DNA of 50,000 bases from Chrysomallon squamiferum (Eukaryota; Mollusca; Gastropoda; Neomphalida; Peltospiridae), in assembly GCA_012295275.1 (NCBI GenBank), contig CM022671.1, forward strand, positions 237,501-287,500, in the 5' to 3' direction. Made by a program: the position numbers and the translations under genes. Positions 28,203-41,554 of this stretch are shown piece after piece (the stretch's first letter is position 1; every line of letters begins with the position of its first letter). The notes below the pieces were generated by a model. The model was given only the letters and a program-made list of their open reading frames with translations. It had not been told where the DNA came from and searched no databases.

Positions 28203-28400
28203 TTGTGCTTACGTAAACAGATACAATACATACCTGTCTACATCCTGTGTTGAATCCGGTTTGTGACAAACAGAAAGGGAGTTGATTTCTTTTTCAATCC
28301 GGTGAGAATAAATTAATGGGTTTTATTGTTTTCCGTGTAAAGGTGAAGTCACACACCACGATTATTTGTGATGCGGTTTGAGTAAAAATAATAACAATAA
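28203..28400. repeat. Spacer block S, first copy
   Basis: A block containing 'acatcctgtgttgaatccgg' and 'ggtgagaataaattaatg' recurs at about 35850-35990, 41585-41720, 42900-43030 and 49465-49615, each followed by an AAT or AGA tract. On the minus strand it contains GATGTAGACAG|GTATGT, a good donor, but no coding frame is supported. Confidence 0.5.
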
Positions 28401-28573
28401 TAATAATAATTGTAATACTTTAACTTTAATATCCTTACTAATTTTACAATAATAAATTTCCCCTTTCTTCTGAATTATAGTTTAAAATAGAAGTTACCAA
28501 ACCATCAGATATATTAAATTACTATTGATATAGATAGATAGATACATAGATAGATAGATAAATCTATACGTAA

Positions 28574-28575
<2 letters not shown>

Positions 28576-28644
<69 letters not shown>

Positions 28645-28660
28645 TTTGTTTGTTTATTTG
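28576..28660. repeat. (ATT)n/(ATTT)n microsatellite
   Basis: ATT tract of about 55 bp followed by ATTT and GTTT units. Confidence 0.95.
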
Positions 28661-28774
28661 TTGTTTTATTTGTGTAACCAGGGTATCTTAGACTGGGATA
28701 AACATTTTGAAGCAATGTGGCTTACAGCTGTTTGTAGGAACCCTTCCTGTATTAGCAGTGCTGACGGTTAAGTT

Positions 28775-29020
28775 TCATCAGTTTCTCGACGGAAACTCTT
28801 TATTTATCTTTCTTATCACTGGTTTTTCCACAACATGTTGAATATGTCACTGTCGTTTGATTCAGTATTTTTGGGAGTTCATCATTTTCATAGATAGTTC
28901 AATTCTGATGTCAGTGTACTGCAGCTTGACAAAACTCTTGTACAGATTTTCTATCAGGTCTGGTACCTTCCGTGATGTAAAGTCTTAGTACAGACAAGAT
29001 GTAAAGACAATCAAACACAT
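28775..29020 (-). pseudogene. Block Q, copy 3
   Basis: As copy 2: TAA in place of TAT after the first eleven codons, then open from VPDLIENLYKSFVKLQYT to a stop after NSQKY. Not a continuous frame. Confidence 0.45.
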
Positions 29021-29500
29021 TTACCTAAAAGTCTTATTATTACTAGTGTTTGGTCCTAATTTTAAAAAAGTTGTATTATTTTAACTTGAACATCCCAACT
29101 AATTTTGCAATTGTAAATTTCCCCTTTCTTCTGAATCATAGTATAAAATAGAAGTTACCAAACCATCAGATATATTAAATTAATATTGATATAGATAGAT
29201 AATTAGATAGATACATCTATCTATATATAAATACATACCTATGTACGTACATACATACATACATACGTACATACCTACAAACATACCAATTTTAGGATAT
29301 AAAGACAATCAAACACATTTACATAAAAGTCTTATTATTACTAGTATTTGGTCCTAATTTTAAAAAAGTTGTAATATTTTAACTTGAACATCCCAACTAA
29401 TTTTGCAATTGTAAATTTCCCCTTTCTTCTGAGTCATACTGTAAAACAGAAGTTACCAAACCATCAAATATATTAAATTAATATTGATACAGATAGATAA
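28998..29500. repeat. Local ~300-bp tandem duplication
   Basis: The sequence from 'gtaaagacaatcaaacacat' through 'gaagttaccaaaccatca' to the GATA repeat is present at about 28998-29210 and again at about 29298-29500 with few differences. The 3' part of it also occurs at 28441-28560. Confidence 0.85.
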
Positions 29501-29673
29501 TTAGATACATACATACATACATACATACATACATACATACATACATACATACATTATGCAACAACGAGAACAACAACAACAACAACAATAAAAATAATAA
29601 CAGTAACAATAACAATAATTAGCAGATAAAAAATATACTTTTCCTACTGCTACACGTTAATAATTTCTACAAA

Positions 29674-29823
29674 CCTCACATAAATAATTAGATCTTCCTA
29701 GTCCACCATCTTCTCCTGCACTAAAAGTTCGACGCCGGCTTTTACTAGGGCTTCAGAAACATTCACGAAAAACAGAACCAGAACCATTCTCAGAACAAGA
29801 GGCAGCATGAAAACACGGACCGT
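29674..29823 (-). pseudogene. Exon 1 pseudogene (ACG start)
   Basis: Clearly related to family exon 1: signal-peptide codons for VRVF.LPLVL..VLV and a shortened linker. The ATG is ACG (29821-29823), an in-frame TAG follows before the DLVIYVRDQ region, and the terminal DQ and donor are altered. A near-identical copy lies at 43786-43941. Confidence 0.85.
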
Positions 29824-30880
29824 ACTGCAAGAGTATTAGCAAAAAAATAACCTTTTCTGTCAGTTCAGTTCTCGATTCTCATTTAATGATAAAAATTCCC
29901 AGATTTTATATATTTCTCAACAAATTAAAATTTTGTTAAATGCCATTAAAAGGAAACTTTTTTTTTTCCCGGTACAATCCAAAATATAAGTATTTTATTC
30001 TTTTCATTTATTATTATTATTGTCATTAATAACGAATAAAGTGTTTCAGAATATCACTGATTACCGTCAAAAATCCCATTTGATATTACTTTTTAAAACT
30101 GATTAAATATTTATTTTATTTATGTATTTATGGATTTTCCTTAAATTAAATACAACCAATCGAATAAGACTACAGCGTTATTACGAGAGTGACATATATT
30201 TCTCATCCGAATTCAGGCCATTGCATACGTGCTTCATCAAAAACAATGATTTTCAGATAATTGTCTTCTTTTAGAATGCCACTGAAGAGCGTCGGATTTA
30301 CATTTTTTATCCTGAATCTTGAACAGTTTTGTGGGTCTTCGTTTGTAACCAGCAACGAGGTCTTGCTAGCCAATGTTATCTTCTTTAATTGGCTATTCTA
30401 TCTTTTGTTTCTCTTTTTTCAATGGTTTCTGCCATCTTAATTAAAAATGAAATTAATGTCTTTTCGTCAGTTGAAAACACTGGTAATAAATGACAATCAG
30501 CATTTCTTGACAACTTGTTACCAAACTCCAGATACACTCAGTGGTGTGTATATAACAAATCTGAATCAGCTGAAAACATGTTTTCCAGGCTCGGCACAGA
30601 AATATTTCTGTTCAAAGGAGCATGCAATATAAACCAAAGTAAACAGCAACATTTCCTCTTTCAAATGACTGTTTGTTTTTGTTTTGATGACAGCATACGA
30701 ATATTATTTATTTATTTTATTATTATTATTTTATTTTATTTTATTTTATCTTATTATTATTTTTATTTTTTATTTTTATTTTTTTTCAGTTATCATCCAG
30801 TTTCACGCATTCACACGCGTGTCTTCCTACAGGTGGGAAAGTAAACATTACTTCATTTCTGACCTCACGCGTGCGAGAAT
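29824..30880. other. Spacer with unit fragments
   Basis: Contains family upstream and intron-2-like sequence. The stretch around 30270-30390 ('aaccagcaacgaggtcttgc') matches the A2 and A3 introns near 25790-25920 and 33630-33750. TTTTA low complexity lies at 30705-30790. Open frames across it are not supported as genes. Confidence 0.4.
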
Positions 30881-30900
30881 TTTTTTCTGCCAACTTTTTT

Positions 30901-31381
30901 ACATTCGCGCATGCGCACTCGCTTTCTTGTATCTCTAATTAGCATAATGTGGTCAGTTGTTTACCATATCCCACAAACACGTGTTCGTTTGAGTAAAATG
31001 TATTCAAACCGAGGTTAGGAAGGGGTTTAGACTTAGTCGGTAAAAATCCAAGTGTACACTTTGGTTATTTGAATCACTTCTTTTGGTGAACTACCAGTAT
31101 CTTCAGATTAATAAAACTCACACGCAGAAAATTATCCAGCCTGTATACATGCATAAGAGCCTTCCTTTCAACAAAACCATAGGCCTACGCCTAGAAGTTC
31201 AAGCTGGAGAGGTTCACGAAGATATAGAAATAATAATAATAACAATAGGCCTAGTGCGTGAATAAATTCACTTGTAAATCATTTCCTTAGTAAAATAAAA
31301 TATATACCTAAGCATAAAAGAAACACTGGTTAATTACAATATTCATAACTTGGCAAGGCGTAAGTGCGCATGCGCGAATGT
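30901..31381. mobile_element. Segment with 18-bp inverted repeats (MITE or promoter)
   Basis: ACATTCGCGCATGCGCAC at 30901-30918 is the exact reverse complement of 31364-31381, and weaker inverted similarity extends about 20 bp further out on each side. The arrangement looks like a small TIR element, but I could not identify a target duplication. Each arm holds TGCGCATGCGCG or its complement, which fits the NRF-1 consensus, so a regulatory explanation is possible. The paralogous segment near 44400-44850 keeps only the right arm (44826-44843). Confidence 0.5.
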
Positions 31382-31729
31382 CAGATAGTTCGCAGGAGAA
31401 AAATCAATACCCATAAGAAAACTTACAGTGAGCCGTCTCAGAAAGTGCGTGGATTTCCCTTAACAATGTTTTTCTTTTTTTAAAACTGAGCAAAATTTTG
31501 TTTTCAAATACACGTGACTTTATAAGTTTTATAAGTGAACCGTATCTTGCGTTGTAGCTAAGCTCAGTGATTTCACCCGCCACTCCCAGTCACCATATAC
31601 AACACGTTTGTGTTCTCAAGTTTCTGTTCAATACGTCTCTTATTCAGGTCTTTTCATTCTGAACTAAATGATGTTTGAATTAAAACAATTAATTTGGGCG
31701 CTTTTAAACCAATTTATTTATTTATTGAT
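31382..31729. other. Unit-free spacer
   Basis: Near-identical to about 44844-45145. No gene is seen. At about 31690 it joins abruptly to the TTTA/retroposon-like block of the next array unit. Confidence 0.5.
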
Positions 31730-31885
31730 TTATAAACATTTTCAACTTTTTTTTCTTTTTTTCTAGGTAGTTATTCACCTTCACCAGTATTCAATTTCTC
31801 TAGTGTAGATAAACTGCAAAGACAAGCTGAAACAATCACCTAAAGTCATGCCCCCTCCCCCAGGATCCTGTTGACTACAGGTTGC
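31730..31885 (-). mobile_element. Retroposon-like 3' end, copy 4
   Basis: Same block as 13918-14150 with a short AAAT tail and no AAT tract. The K and M blocks that precede it in other units are absent here. Confidence 0.5.
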
Positions 31886-33779
31886 GAATGTGTATAGGAA
31901 CTCTTAAATCGAATAAAGTGTGTATTTTATGTCACATCTGGGTTTACATATTCAGAATATCTTCATTTCTCACAATATTTCTCAGTTCTAGGCCTTATAC
32001 TTGAATCTTTGGGGCATACAATCAAGAAGTTGGCCCCGGGGGATCACCAGACCTCTGCACGCCATTGTGTTATTAACTGTTTCTTTGTATGCGCACAGAT
32101 TGCGAATAACTGATCTTCTGAGTCAACTTCATAGACAGCAGAGGACAGTCTAGCTTAAATCTGATTGGTCGATTAGTATGTCCCTATTTCCTGTTAGTAT
32201 TTTGAGAGTTATCAAGTAATAAATAACAAAGATTTCTCATTGTTTCATTATTTATTTATTTGTCATTATTATTATTTTCTTTTTCTTTTTTCTTTTCGTT
32301 TCTTTTGTTTTACTGTTTACAGATGATGTATTTGTGAGTGTGATCATAGAAATATGACCACATTCGTCTCAATGAATTCTTCTTGTAAGGCAGGGGACAG
32401 CTACGGCTAAACGTGTTAAATTTGAGATCGATGTCATTAATGCCTGGAACATACCTGAAACAAATAAAATAAAACCAAATAAATAAATCTCTGTAAAATT
32501 GTATATTATCTATTTAACAACACATATAATTATATACTTATAGTTAAAACTCTCCCTAACGCAGACTTTGGTGTTCAAGTGATTTTGCCGTCATAAAGAA
32601 AAGTGTTTTAATCATATAAAATACTATGTAACATAAGTTTTGAAAAAATAATCAGAATAATAATAAAAATTTTAAAATTAAAAATTGTCGTTCGAAACAG
32701 ATTTTTAGTTTCTTGTGAGGATGGTTATTACTCTTTACTTGGTCTTCTGTACAAATATTTTTGCTTTTTGACTCCGTCTTTACTGAATTTCACTGGAGTC
32801 TCTCCGGTGACTACTATGTATACAGTCTGAGAAAGAACAGTAAATATGCTGAATTGTAGACCTCTTCATTTTCATTGTTCGATAATCAGGTAACCATTAC
32901 CGAACGAGTTTAAGGAACAAAATAAAATGCTAGACGTTAAACCATTTACACCGCCTGTATTTTTGTCACACACTTTTATTTTCAAACAACTGTATTAGAG
33001 ATAATTGCTTTTAAGTCACTGATATCAGGGAATCAGTACGGGATTGCATATTTAGTTCTTTTAAATACAGAACTCGAGAAAAGTGACGGATGTGGGTATC
33101 TATTGAGTTATTTATACAATTTTTGGTGGGAAGATATTAATGTTTCACAATGAAAAATTATTAAAAGTAATAAACATTTTATTTAGAATTACTTAGACGT
33201 TCCTGAACGGCCCTTCACTGTGAGTAGGCGGCCATGTTTCTCGTCACATAGTCACGTGATCACCTATGATATCAACTAAAACCATTTTCGGTATTACTAT
33301 GTCAAGCCTTTTCCCTCAAATTACAAATATTTTATTCTTTTTGATTTACTATTTTAACTCTCATTACTTGCGCATAAAGTATTCCAGAATATCATTAATT
33401 ATCCTCAAAGATGTCATTTCATGAACATTCCTCATGCATTATGGATTTTCACAGTTTTTTTATCAGTCTTTTAAAATTAATTAAAAAAATTTTAATGTAT
33501 TTAAACACGGATTTGGTCGAATAAGACTACAGTGTTATTACGAGACTGACATATATTTCTCATCCGAATTCAGACCATTGCATACGTGCATCATCAAAAA
33601 AAGAATATTTTCAGATATTTGTCTTCTTTTAGAATTCCACTGAAGATCGACGGATTTACATTTTTTGACCCTGAATCTTGAACAGTTTTGTGGCTCCTCG
33701 TTTGTAACCAGCAACGAGGCCTTCGTAGCCAATGTTATCTTCTTTAATAGGGCTCTTTCTTGACTGATTTGTTGAGTTT

Positions 33780-34020
33780 TTATTTATTTGTATTAATTTT
33801 TGAATTATTAATTATTTATTTTTTAATTTTTCATTTTCATCATTTTTTTTTTTTCGTTTGTCTGTTTATTTGTTTGTTTGTTATTTTTTTTTTTTTTTTT
33901 TTTATTTTTTTTATTTATTTTATTTTTTTAAATTTTTTTTAGTTTTTTTTTATTTTTTTTTGTTCTGAAGAAACGCAGTTTTTTTTTTTTTATTTAAAAA
34001 AAATATATTAATATTTTCTT
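33780..34020. repeat. T-rich low complexity in A3 intron 2
   Basis: Poly-T broken by A and G. Similar T-rich tracts occupy the same part of intron 2 in A2 (about 25935-26140) and A4 (about 39535-39870). Confidence 0.9.
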
Positions 34021-34421
34021 TATTTTGTTTATTTATTTATTGTTATCAAACGAAATAAATTTACTTATATTTAAATACAGACCACTTATGCTCAAACCTA
34101 CCAGTGTTTTATACAGAGATTTGACTGTAAACACAAACAGATATAGATATACATACATTATCAAATTAATACTCCTACGCTAATAATTCATTCATTTCTA
34201 CACTGAAAAATTTAAAATGTAAAACGATCAGGATTTATTTACTCACCATTTCGACCAGCTGCCAGTGGACCACTGTATCTTGTACGCGATGATTCGTCCA
34301 TGTTTAACAAGTTGGTCTACAAAGGGATACAACCCTGCCGGCCATCTGCAATCATTTGTACGTCCCTCAGTTACCTCCTCACATTTACCCTGTTTAGAAA
34401 TACAATATATAATTATACAGA

Positions 34422-34537
<116 letters not shown>

Positions 34538-34544
34538 TGTTTAA

Positions 34545-34760
34545 TTATGCAACAAGAGAATAAAATATTGTTACAGGGCTGTATTTCCCAGATCTATGAG
34601 TAATCCATTGAAGTCTGTACTGAGTTACGAACTTGTTCCATGCATCATTTTTAGAATTTGATTTTCTTTTTTTCCTGGAATTTTAATTATGCAACAAGAG
34701 AATAAAATATTGTTATAGGGCTGTGATTCCCAGATCTATGATCGCCACCAAGTTCCAGGG
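34545..34760. repeat. Partial duplication inside A3 intron 1
   Basis: The motif 'ttaattatgcaacaagagaa' with its 'cagatctatga' continuation occurs twice (about 34539-34600 and 34680-34745). A comparable duplication exists in A4 at about 40440-40620. Confidence 0.7.
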
Positions 34761-36018
34761 AATCGCGGGATGTCTTCGCAAAAAGACAAAATTATGACAA
34801 CAATATGACAATGTAAAAACATAATTTTGATATTTTGTAGAAGGTGGCTTGAATTAAATACGCAGACAAATATTTTCCATTATTCTTAATTTTATCACTT
34901 GTGTATAAGATACTTATTGAAACCATTGATTAAATATCTTCTGTATTTTAAGCAGGATTTTATAATAAAAGTGATGCATAGATGCTGATATATATTGGTA
35001 TTTTTGGGGTTGTTTTTCCGGTTTTTTATGTTTGATACATAGCAGCAATCATGATGGTGTTTTGGATTTGAGTTCACCAATACAAATAAAATCTCTTCAA
35101 ACATACAGAAATCACACATAAAATTGTTTCTCAATACAGGTCAGAATAAATTAAATATGTTTTATTAACAACAACAATAAAGAACAAATCAACAATAACG
35201 ATTATTTATAATAATAATTTGAAAAATAACAATAATAATAATAATAATGAGGAAATCAAAAATATACTGTGTTTCTTTCAAAACTTTTACACGTTCATAA
35301 TTTCTACATACCTGGTCCCTCACGTAAATAACTAGATCATTCCAAGGCCACCGTCTTTTCGAATGAGGTGCAGCATGAATAAGTTCGGCATCGGCAACAG
35401 AAACTTTAACAGGAGAAAAACACGAGAAACTTCGACATCGGCATTTACAGTTCCTCGAAGGTCTTGAGCTTCAGAAGCATTCACGATAAAGACAACTAGA
35501 ACCACTGACAGAACAAGAGGCAGCTCGAAAACACGGACCATACTGGAAGAGTTAAATGAACTTGTTCAAAATATTCAGTTGTCTGTTCCTATTCAATGAT
35601 GAAACACACAGATTTTATATCTTTTAAAACCAGCAGTTAAACAGTGTAACATCCTGTTAAATGTCATATGAATATATGTATTAAAACTAAATTTATATCG
35701 TTCTATTAGGGTACAAATCAATTTATAAATGTTTTTTTTTTTTTTTTTTTTTTATTATATTCTTGTCATTTGTTATGACGAAATATCGTTTGTATACAAA
35801 ATATGACAAAGAGTTTGTTTCACTGCTTTTCTACACCTTTACGTTCTGCTTACGTAAACAGATACAATACATACCTATCTACATCCTGTGTTGAATCCGG
35901 TTTCTGACAAACACAAAGGGAGTTGATTTGTTTTTCAATCCGGTGAGAATAAATTAATGTGTTTTATTGTTTTCAGTGTAAAGGTGAAATCACACGCAAC
36001 GATTATTCGCGATGCGAT

Positions 36019-36099
36019 TTGAGAAAAAATAATAACAATGATAATAATAATGATAATGATAATAAAAATAATAATAATAATAATAACAATAATAACAAT

Positions 36100-36164
<65 letters not shown>

Positions 36165-36210
36165 TAATAATAATAATAATAACAATAAATAATAATAATA
36201 ATAATAATAA
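36019..36210. repeat. Long (AAT)n microsatellite
   Basis: About 190 bp of AAT with AAC/GAT variants. It replaces the 3' half of the adjacent Q block, which breaks off at the shared junction 'tgacgatgatgtccgtgt'. Confidence 0.95.
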
Positions 36211-36231
36211 TGACGATGATGTCCGTGTGCT

Positions 36232-36331
36232 GCAGCTTGACAAAACTCTTGTACAGATTTTCTATCAGGTCTGGTACCTTTCCGTGATGTAAAGTCATAG
36301 TACAGACAAGATGTAAAGACAATCAAACACA
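36232..36331 (-). pseudogene. Block Q, copy 4 (truncated)
   Basis: Only the 5' part of the Q frame remains (through KVPDLIENLYKSFVKLQ, with a one-base insertion in the preceding codons), cut off by the AAT tract. Copies 5 (43128-43230) and 6 (49720-49818) are truncated at the same place. Confidence 0.6.
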
Positions 36332-36546
36332 TTTACCTAAAAGTCTTATTATTACTAGCATTTGGTCCTAATTTTAAAAAAGTTGTAAATTTTAAGTAGA
36401 ACATCCTTGATAAAATTGCAATAAAATGTTTACCCTTTCTTCTGAATTATAGTGTAAAACAGGAGTTACCAAACCATCAGATATATTAAATGAATATTGA
36501 TATAGATAGATAGATAGATAGATACATACATACATACATACATACA

Positions 36547-36579
<33 letters not shown>

Positions 36580-37031
36580 TCATGACATACATACATACAC
36601 AGACAGACAGACAGAGAGATATAAAATACATCGTGACATATTAATCTTATGCTACAAGACTGATTTGGGATTAGGTACATTTCAGGGTTTTTTGTGGACT
36701 ACAGGTTGGAAGCTGCACATTTTCCCGTGAAATGAATCTTTATAGAGCTCAAGAGACACTTGTTTCATTTGACATTGATCATAAATACAGCTGACGAAAT
36801 CTATAATTTCTTCTTCTTTATAAGATTCAAATAGAACGAAAGAAACAACGTGATAGTAAAAGTGAAATTGCTGGGTTTCGTGACATATTTAAATTTTGTT
36901 ATAATACTTTATGATCAACAAAGTATATTAATGTAGAGACTTAATGCAAGTTTATTCAACTAAAGCACAAGGTACTACCTTTGGTTTTACTTAACGTATA
37001 TAAACATCATTTCTCTTCCTTTATATTTAAG

Positions 37032-37391
37032 GTAATTGGGAAATTCCTCCAAGACACCTGGACACTAATATGTAGGAAAGATTGTCACTGTGGCTATCAC
37101 AAGGAACCCATGACAGTAATGGTCTACAATGTGTCTGTGATGTCTTCAGTGTGTGAGGAATGAAAGATAGTTCAAGGGAGAAGAGAGAATATATATTTGG
37201 CAAGAAAGATGTTTTGGGCAACTCTACACGTTATATTCTACATTTCTGTAAAAATTAAAGAGTATTATCGAGAACGAACTTATGTAGTTTGTGTGTTGAT
37301 ATGCTGTATATCTGCCATTTTTAATGTACACATAATATTTAGTACCCATGATGTTTGCAAGATGAAACTTCAAGATAATGTTACTCTTTAA
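37032..37391 (+). other. Blocks K and M, copy 3
   Basis: K begins at 37032 with the same acceptor-like end, but its donor is mutated (AAT|GTGTCT), so the frame runs on to a stop at 37161-37163. M (37209-37391) is open over 60 codons. Loss of the donor argues against this copy being spliced as in copies 1 and 2. Confidence 0.3.
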
Positions 37392-37496
37392 GACGAACCA
37401 AAACTTTAGTGTACTGAAACCGAGAATTGTGAGATGTCTTTTTTTCTTCTTTTTTTTTTTTTTTATGGTTTCATTTGGTTTTATTTATTTATATTT

Positions 37497-37563
37497 TATT
37501 ATAATTATTATTATTATTAAAATCATTATCATTATTTTTATTAATTATTATTATTATTATTAA

Positions 37564-37610
<47 letters not shown>

Positions 37611-37770
37611 TAAACATTTTCAGCTTTTTTTTTTTTTTTTTTTTTGCGTAGTTATTCACCTTCACCAGTATTCAGTTGTTCTAGTGTAGATAAACTGCAA
37701 AGACAAACTGAAACAATTACCTAAAGTCATGCCCCCCCCCCAGGATCCTGTTGACTACAGGTTGCAAATG
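37497..37770. repeat. ATT/TTTA repeats and retroposon-like block, copy 5
   Basis: ATT and TTTA units, a poly-T run near 37626-37645, then the conserved block, to about 37770. Confidence 0.7.
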
Positions 37771-40287
37771 AGTATAAGAACTCTTAAATCAAATAAAGTG
37801 TTTATTTTATGTCACATCTGGGTTTACATATTCAAAATATCTTCCTTTCTCACAATATTTATCAATACAAGGCCTTATACTTAAATCTTTGGGGCATACA
37901 ATCAAGGAGTTGGCCCCGGGCATCACCAGACCTCTGCACGCCATTGTCTTATGAACTGTTTCTTAGTATGCGCACAGATTGCGAATAACTGATCTTCTGA
38001 GTCAACTTCATCTTCAGACACCGCAGAGGACAGTCTCGTTTAAATCTGATTGGTCGCTATTTCCTGATAGTATTTTGAGCGTTATAAAGCAATAAATAAC
38101 AAACATTTCTTATTTATTTATTATTTATTTATTTGTCATTATAATTATTTTCTTTCCCTTTTTCTTTCCTTTTCTTTTCTTTTGTTTTACTGTTTACAGA
38201 TGATGTATTTGTGAGTGTGATCAGTGAAATATGACCACATTCGTCTCAATGAATTCTTCTTGTAAGGCAGGGGACAGCTACGTGTAACCGTGTTGAATTT
38301 GAGATCGATGTCATTAATGCCTGGAACAAACCTGAAACAAATAAAATAAAACAAAATAAATAAATCTGTGGATAATTGCATATTATCTATTTAACAACAC
38401 ATATAATTATATACTTAAAGTTAAACCTCTTCCTAACGCAGACTTTGGTGTTCAAGTGATTTTACCGTTATAACGAAAAGTGCTTTAATCAGATAAAATA
38501 CTATGTTACATATTTTTTGAATTAATAATCAGAATAATAATAAAAATTAAAACTTAAAAATTATCGTTCGACACAGATTCTGAGTTTCGGGTGAGGATGG
38601 TTATTATTCTTTACTTGGTCTTCTGTACAAATACCTTTCTCCATCTTTACTGAATTTTACTTGAGTCTCTCTGGTGACTACTTTGCGTACAGTTTGAAAA
38701 TCTCTTTCTTAGAGAAAAAACAATAAATATGCTGAATTATAGACCTCTTCATTTTCATTGTTCGATAATCAGGAAACCATTACCGAACGAATTTAAGGAA
38801 CACAACAAAATGCTATACATCGCCTGTATTTTTGTCACACACTTTTTTTTTTTTCAAACAACTGTATTAGAGATAATTGTTTTGAAGTCACTGATATCAG
38901 GGAATCAGTACGGGATTGCATGTCTAGTTCTTTTAAATACAAAACTCGAGAAAAGTGACGGAGGTGGGTATCTATTGAGTTATTTATGGAGTTTTTGATG
39001 TGCAGATATTAATGTTTCCCAAAAAAAAATTATTAAAAAGAAATAAACATTTTATTTAGAATTATCACTTAGACGTTCCTGAACCATGTTCTTCACTGTC
39101 GTCACAAATGTTTCATCGTCACATAGTCACGTGGTCACCTATGATATCAACTAAAATCATTTTCGGTTGTGCAGTGTCAAGCCTTTTCCCTCAAATTACA
39201 AATATTTTATTCTTTTTTTTATTTACTATTTTAACTCTCATTACTTGCGCATAAATTATTCCAGAATATCATTAATTATCCTCAAAGATATCATTTCATG
39301 AACATTCCTCATGCATTATGGATTTTCACAGTTTTTTATCAGTCTTTTAAAATTAATTTAAAAAAAAAAAAAATGTATTTAAACATAATTGATTTGGTTT
39401 AATAAGGCTACTGAAGATTACGACGGATTTATATTTTTATCCTGAATTCAGAACATTTTGTGGGTCCATTTGTCAAAAAAAATATTTTTCAGATAGTTGT
39501 ATATTTTTAACAGGACTGTTCCTTGAAGATTTGACGAGTTTTTATTTTTTGTATTTTTTATTATTAACATTTTTTAATTTTTCATTTTTCTTTCAACTTT
39601 TCTTTTCTTGTTCGTTTCTTTCTTTCTTTGTTTGTTTTTTTTTTGATTTTATTTTTTTTATTTATTTATTTATTTTGTTTTATTATTATTATTAATTATT
39701 TATTTGGTTTTCATTTTTCATTTATAATTACAGAACTTTTTTTCGTTTGTCTGATTATTTATTTGTTTGTTTTTATTTTACATTTTTGCATCACGTAAAA
39801 AAACATTTTAAAAATTTTGTTTTTTTGTTCATTTTTGTTTTTTTTTTTAAAAAATATATATTAAACGTTTCGCATTTATTTATTGTTGTCAAACGAAATA
39901 AATTCACTTATATTTAAATACAGACCACTTATGCTCAAACCTACCAGTGTTTTATACAGAGATTTGACTGTAAACACAAACAGAGATATAGATATATACA
40001 TACATTATCAAATTACATACATTATCACAATACTACTCCTACGCTAATAATTCATTCATTTCTACACTGAAAAATTTAAAAAGTAAAACGATCAGGAATT
40101 ATTTTCTTACCATTTCGACCAACCGCCTCTCCACCACCTTATCTTGTAGGCGATGATTCGTCCATGTTTAACAAGTTGATCTACAAAGGGATACAACCCT
40201 GCCGGCCATCTACAGTCATTTGTAGACGACCCTCAGTTACCTCCTCACATTTACCCTGTTTAGAAATACAATATATAATTATAGAGA

Positions 40288-40292
<5 letters not shown>

Positions 40293-40383
<91 letters not shown>
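40293..40383. repeat. (GA)n in A4 intron 1
   Basis: 91 bp of GA in the conserved position upstream of exon 2. Confidence 0.95.
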
Positions 40384-40386
<3 letters not shown>

Positions 40387-41019
40387 TAACTACTATCCAT
40401 TGAAGTCTGTATTGAGTTACAAAGTTCCATCATCATGTTTAGCATTTGTTTAATTATGCAACAAGAGAATAAAATATTGTTACAGGGCTCCATTGAACTC
40501 CATTGAAGTCTGTACTGAGTTACGAACTTGTTCCATCATCATTTTTAGCATTTGTTTATTTATTATGCAACAAGAGAATAAAATATTGTTACAGGGCTGT
40601 GATTCCCAGATCTATGATCGCCACCACGTTCCAGGGAATCGCGGGATGTCTTGGCAAAAAGACAAAATTATGACAACAATATGACAATGTAAAAACATAA
40701 TTTTGATATTTTGGGAAGGTTGCTTGAAGTAAATAAGCAGACAAATATTTTCCATTATTCTTAATTTATATCACTTGTGTGTCCGATACTAATTGAAGCC
40801 AATGATTAAGTATCTTCTGTATCTGAAGCAGCTTTTGATTAAAAGTGATGCATTGACGCAGATATATATGGGTGTTTTTTGGTTGGGTTTTTCCTCCAGT
40901 TTTTGTGTTTGCTACCTAGCAACCATGATGGTGTTTTGGATTTGAGTTCACAAGTACAGCTAAAATTTCTTCATACAGAAATCACACATAACGATTATTT
41001 ACAATACGGGTTTGAACAG

Positions 41020-41085
41020 CAGCAACAACTACAACAACAACAACAACAACAACAATAATAATAATAATAATAACAATAATAATGA
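41020..41085. repeat. CAA/AAT microsatellite in A4 intron 1
   Basis: AAC/CAA units passing into AAT units. Equivalent ACA/AAT tracts occur just downstream of exon 1 in A1 (17088-17115), A2 (27327-27353), A3 and A5. Confidence 0.9.
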
Positions 41086-41383
41086 GCAAACAAAAATATA
41101 CTGTGTTTCTTTCAGTACTTTTACACGTTAATTATTTCTGCGTACCTGGTCCCTCACATAAATAACTAGATCATTCCAAGGCCACCGTCTTTTCAAATGA
41201 GGTGCAGTATGATTAAGTGGGGCATCGACAACAGAAACTTCACGAGCAGAACCACTGACAGAACAAGAGGCAGCTCGAAAACACGGACCATATTGGAAGA
41301 GTGAACTGGTAAAAATATGTTCAGTTGTCTGTTCTGATTTAATGATGAAACACACACATTTTTTTATCTTTTAAAGCCGGCAG

Positions 41384-41554
41384 TTAAACAGGGTGACATC
41401 CTGTCGTGAGCTGTTTGTTTACAGGAGGCCGAATTAGATCTGCAGTACGCGAATCAAGTATCGTTATAGGAGGAACGCGACTTTCAGAAACATCAGCGAA
41501 AATCGCAACAAGAACCAGTTTTAGGACAAGAGAGACTAGGAAAATGCGAGCCAT
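41384..41554 (-). pseudogene. Divergent signal-peptide exon remnant (MARIF type)
   Basis: From ATG at 41552-41554 the frame reads MARIFLVSLVLKLVLVAIF then DVSESR and a linker, and runs into a stop at 41384. It resembles the MVRVF signal peptide (hydrophobic run, V.VSE end) but is clearly divergent. The expected WNDLVIYVRDQ end and donor are missing because the sequence joins the promoter region of A4 at about 41395-41400. It shows that a second subfamily existed in the array. Upstream lies an S block in place of the usual TATA leader. Confidence 0.6.

Larger units (their letters stand above)
38187..41291 (-). pseudogene. Family copy A4, frameshifts in exons 1 and 2
   Basis: Exon 3 (38331-38187) is open, with FVPGINDIDLKFN replacing the usual YVPG. 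Exon 2 (40255-40111) is 145 bp, not 143: two extra bases near the second Cys shift the frame and destroy the conserved domain. Exon 1 (41291-41146) keeps the ATG and the first 15 signal-peptide codons but has lost about 73 bp, covering the rest of the signal peptide and the start of the linker, and is out of frame. The TATA position reads GATAAAAAA, a weaker box than in the others. Several independent lesions make this a genuine pseudogene and not a sequencing artefact. Confidence 0.9.

Noticed and set aside
30447-30938. Overlapping plus-strand frames of 61-109 codons
   Set aside because: They cross TTTTA low-complexity DNA, show no domain, and are not kept in the segmental duplicate at 43.7-45.1 kb.
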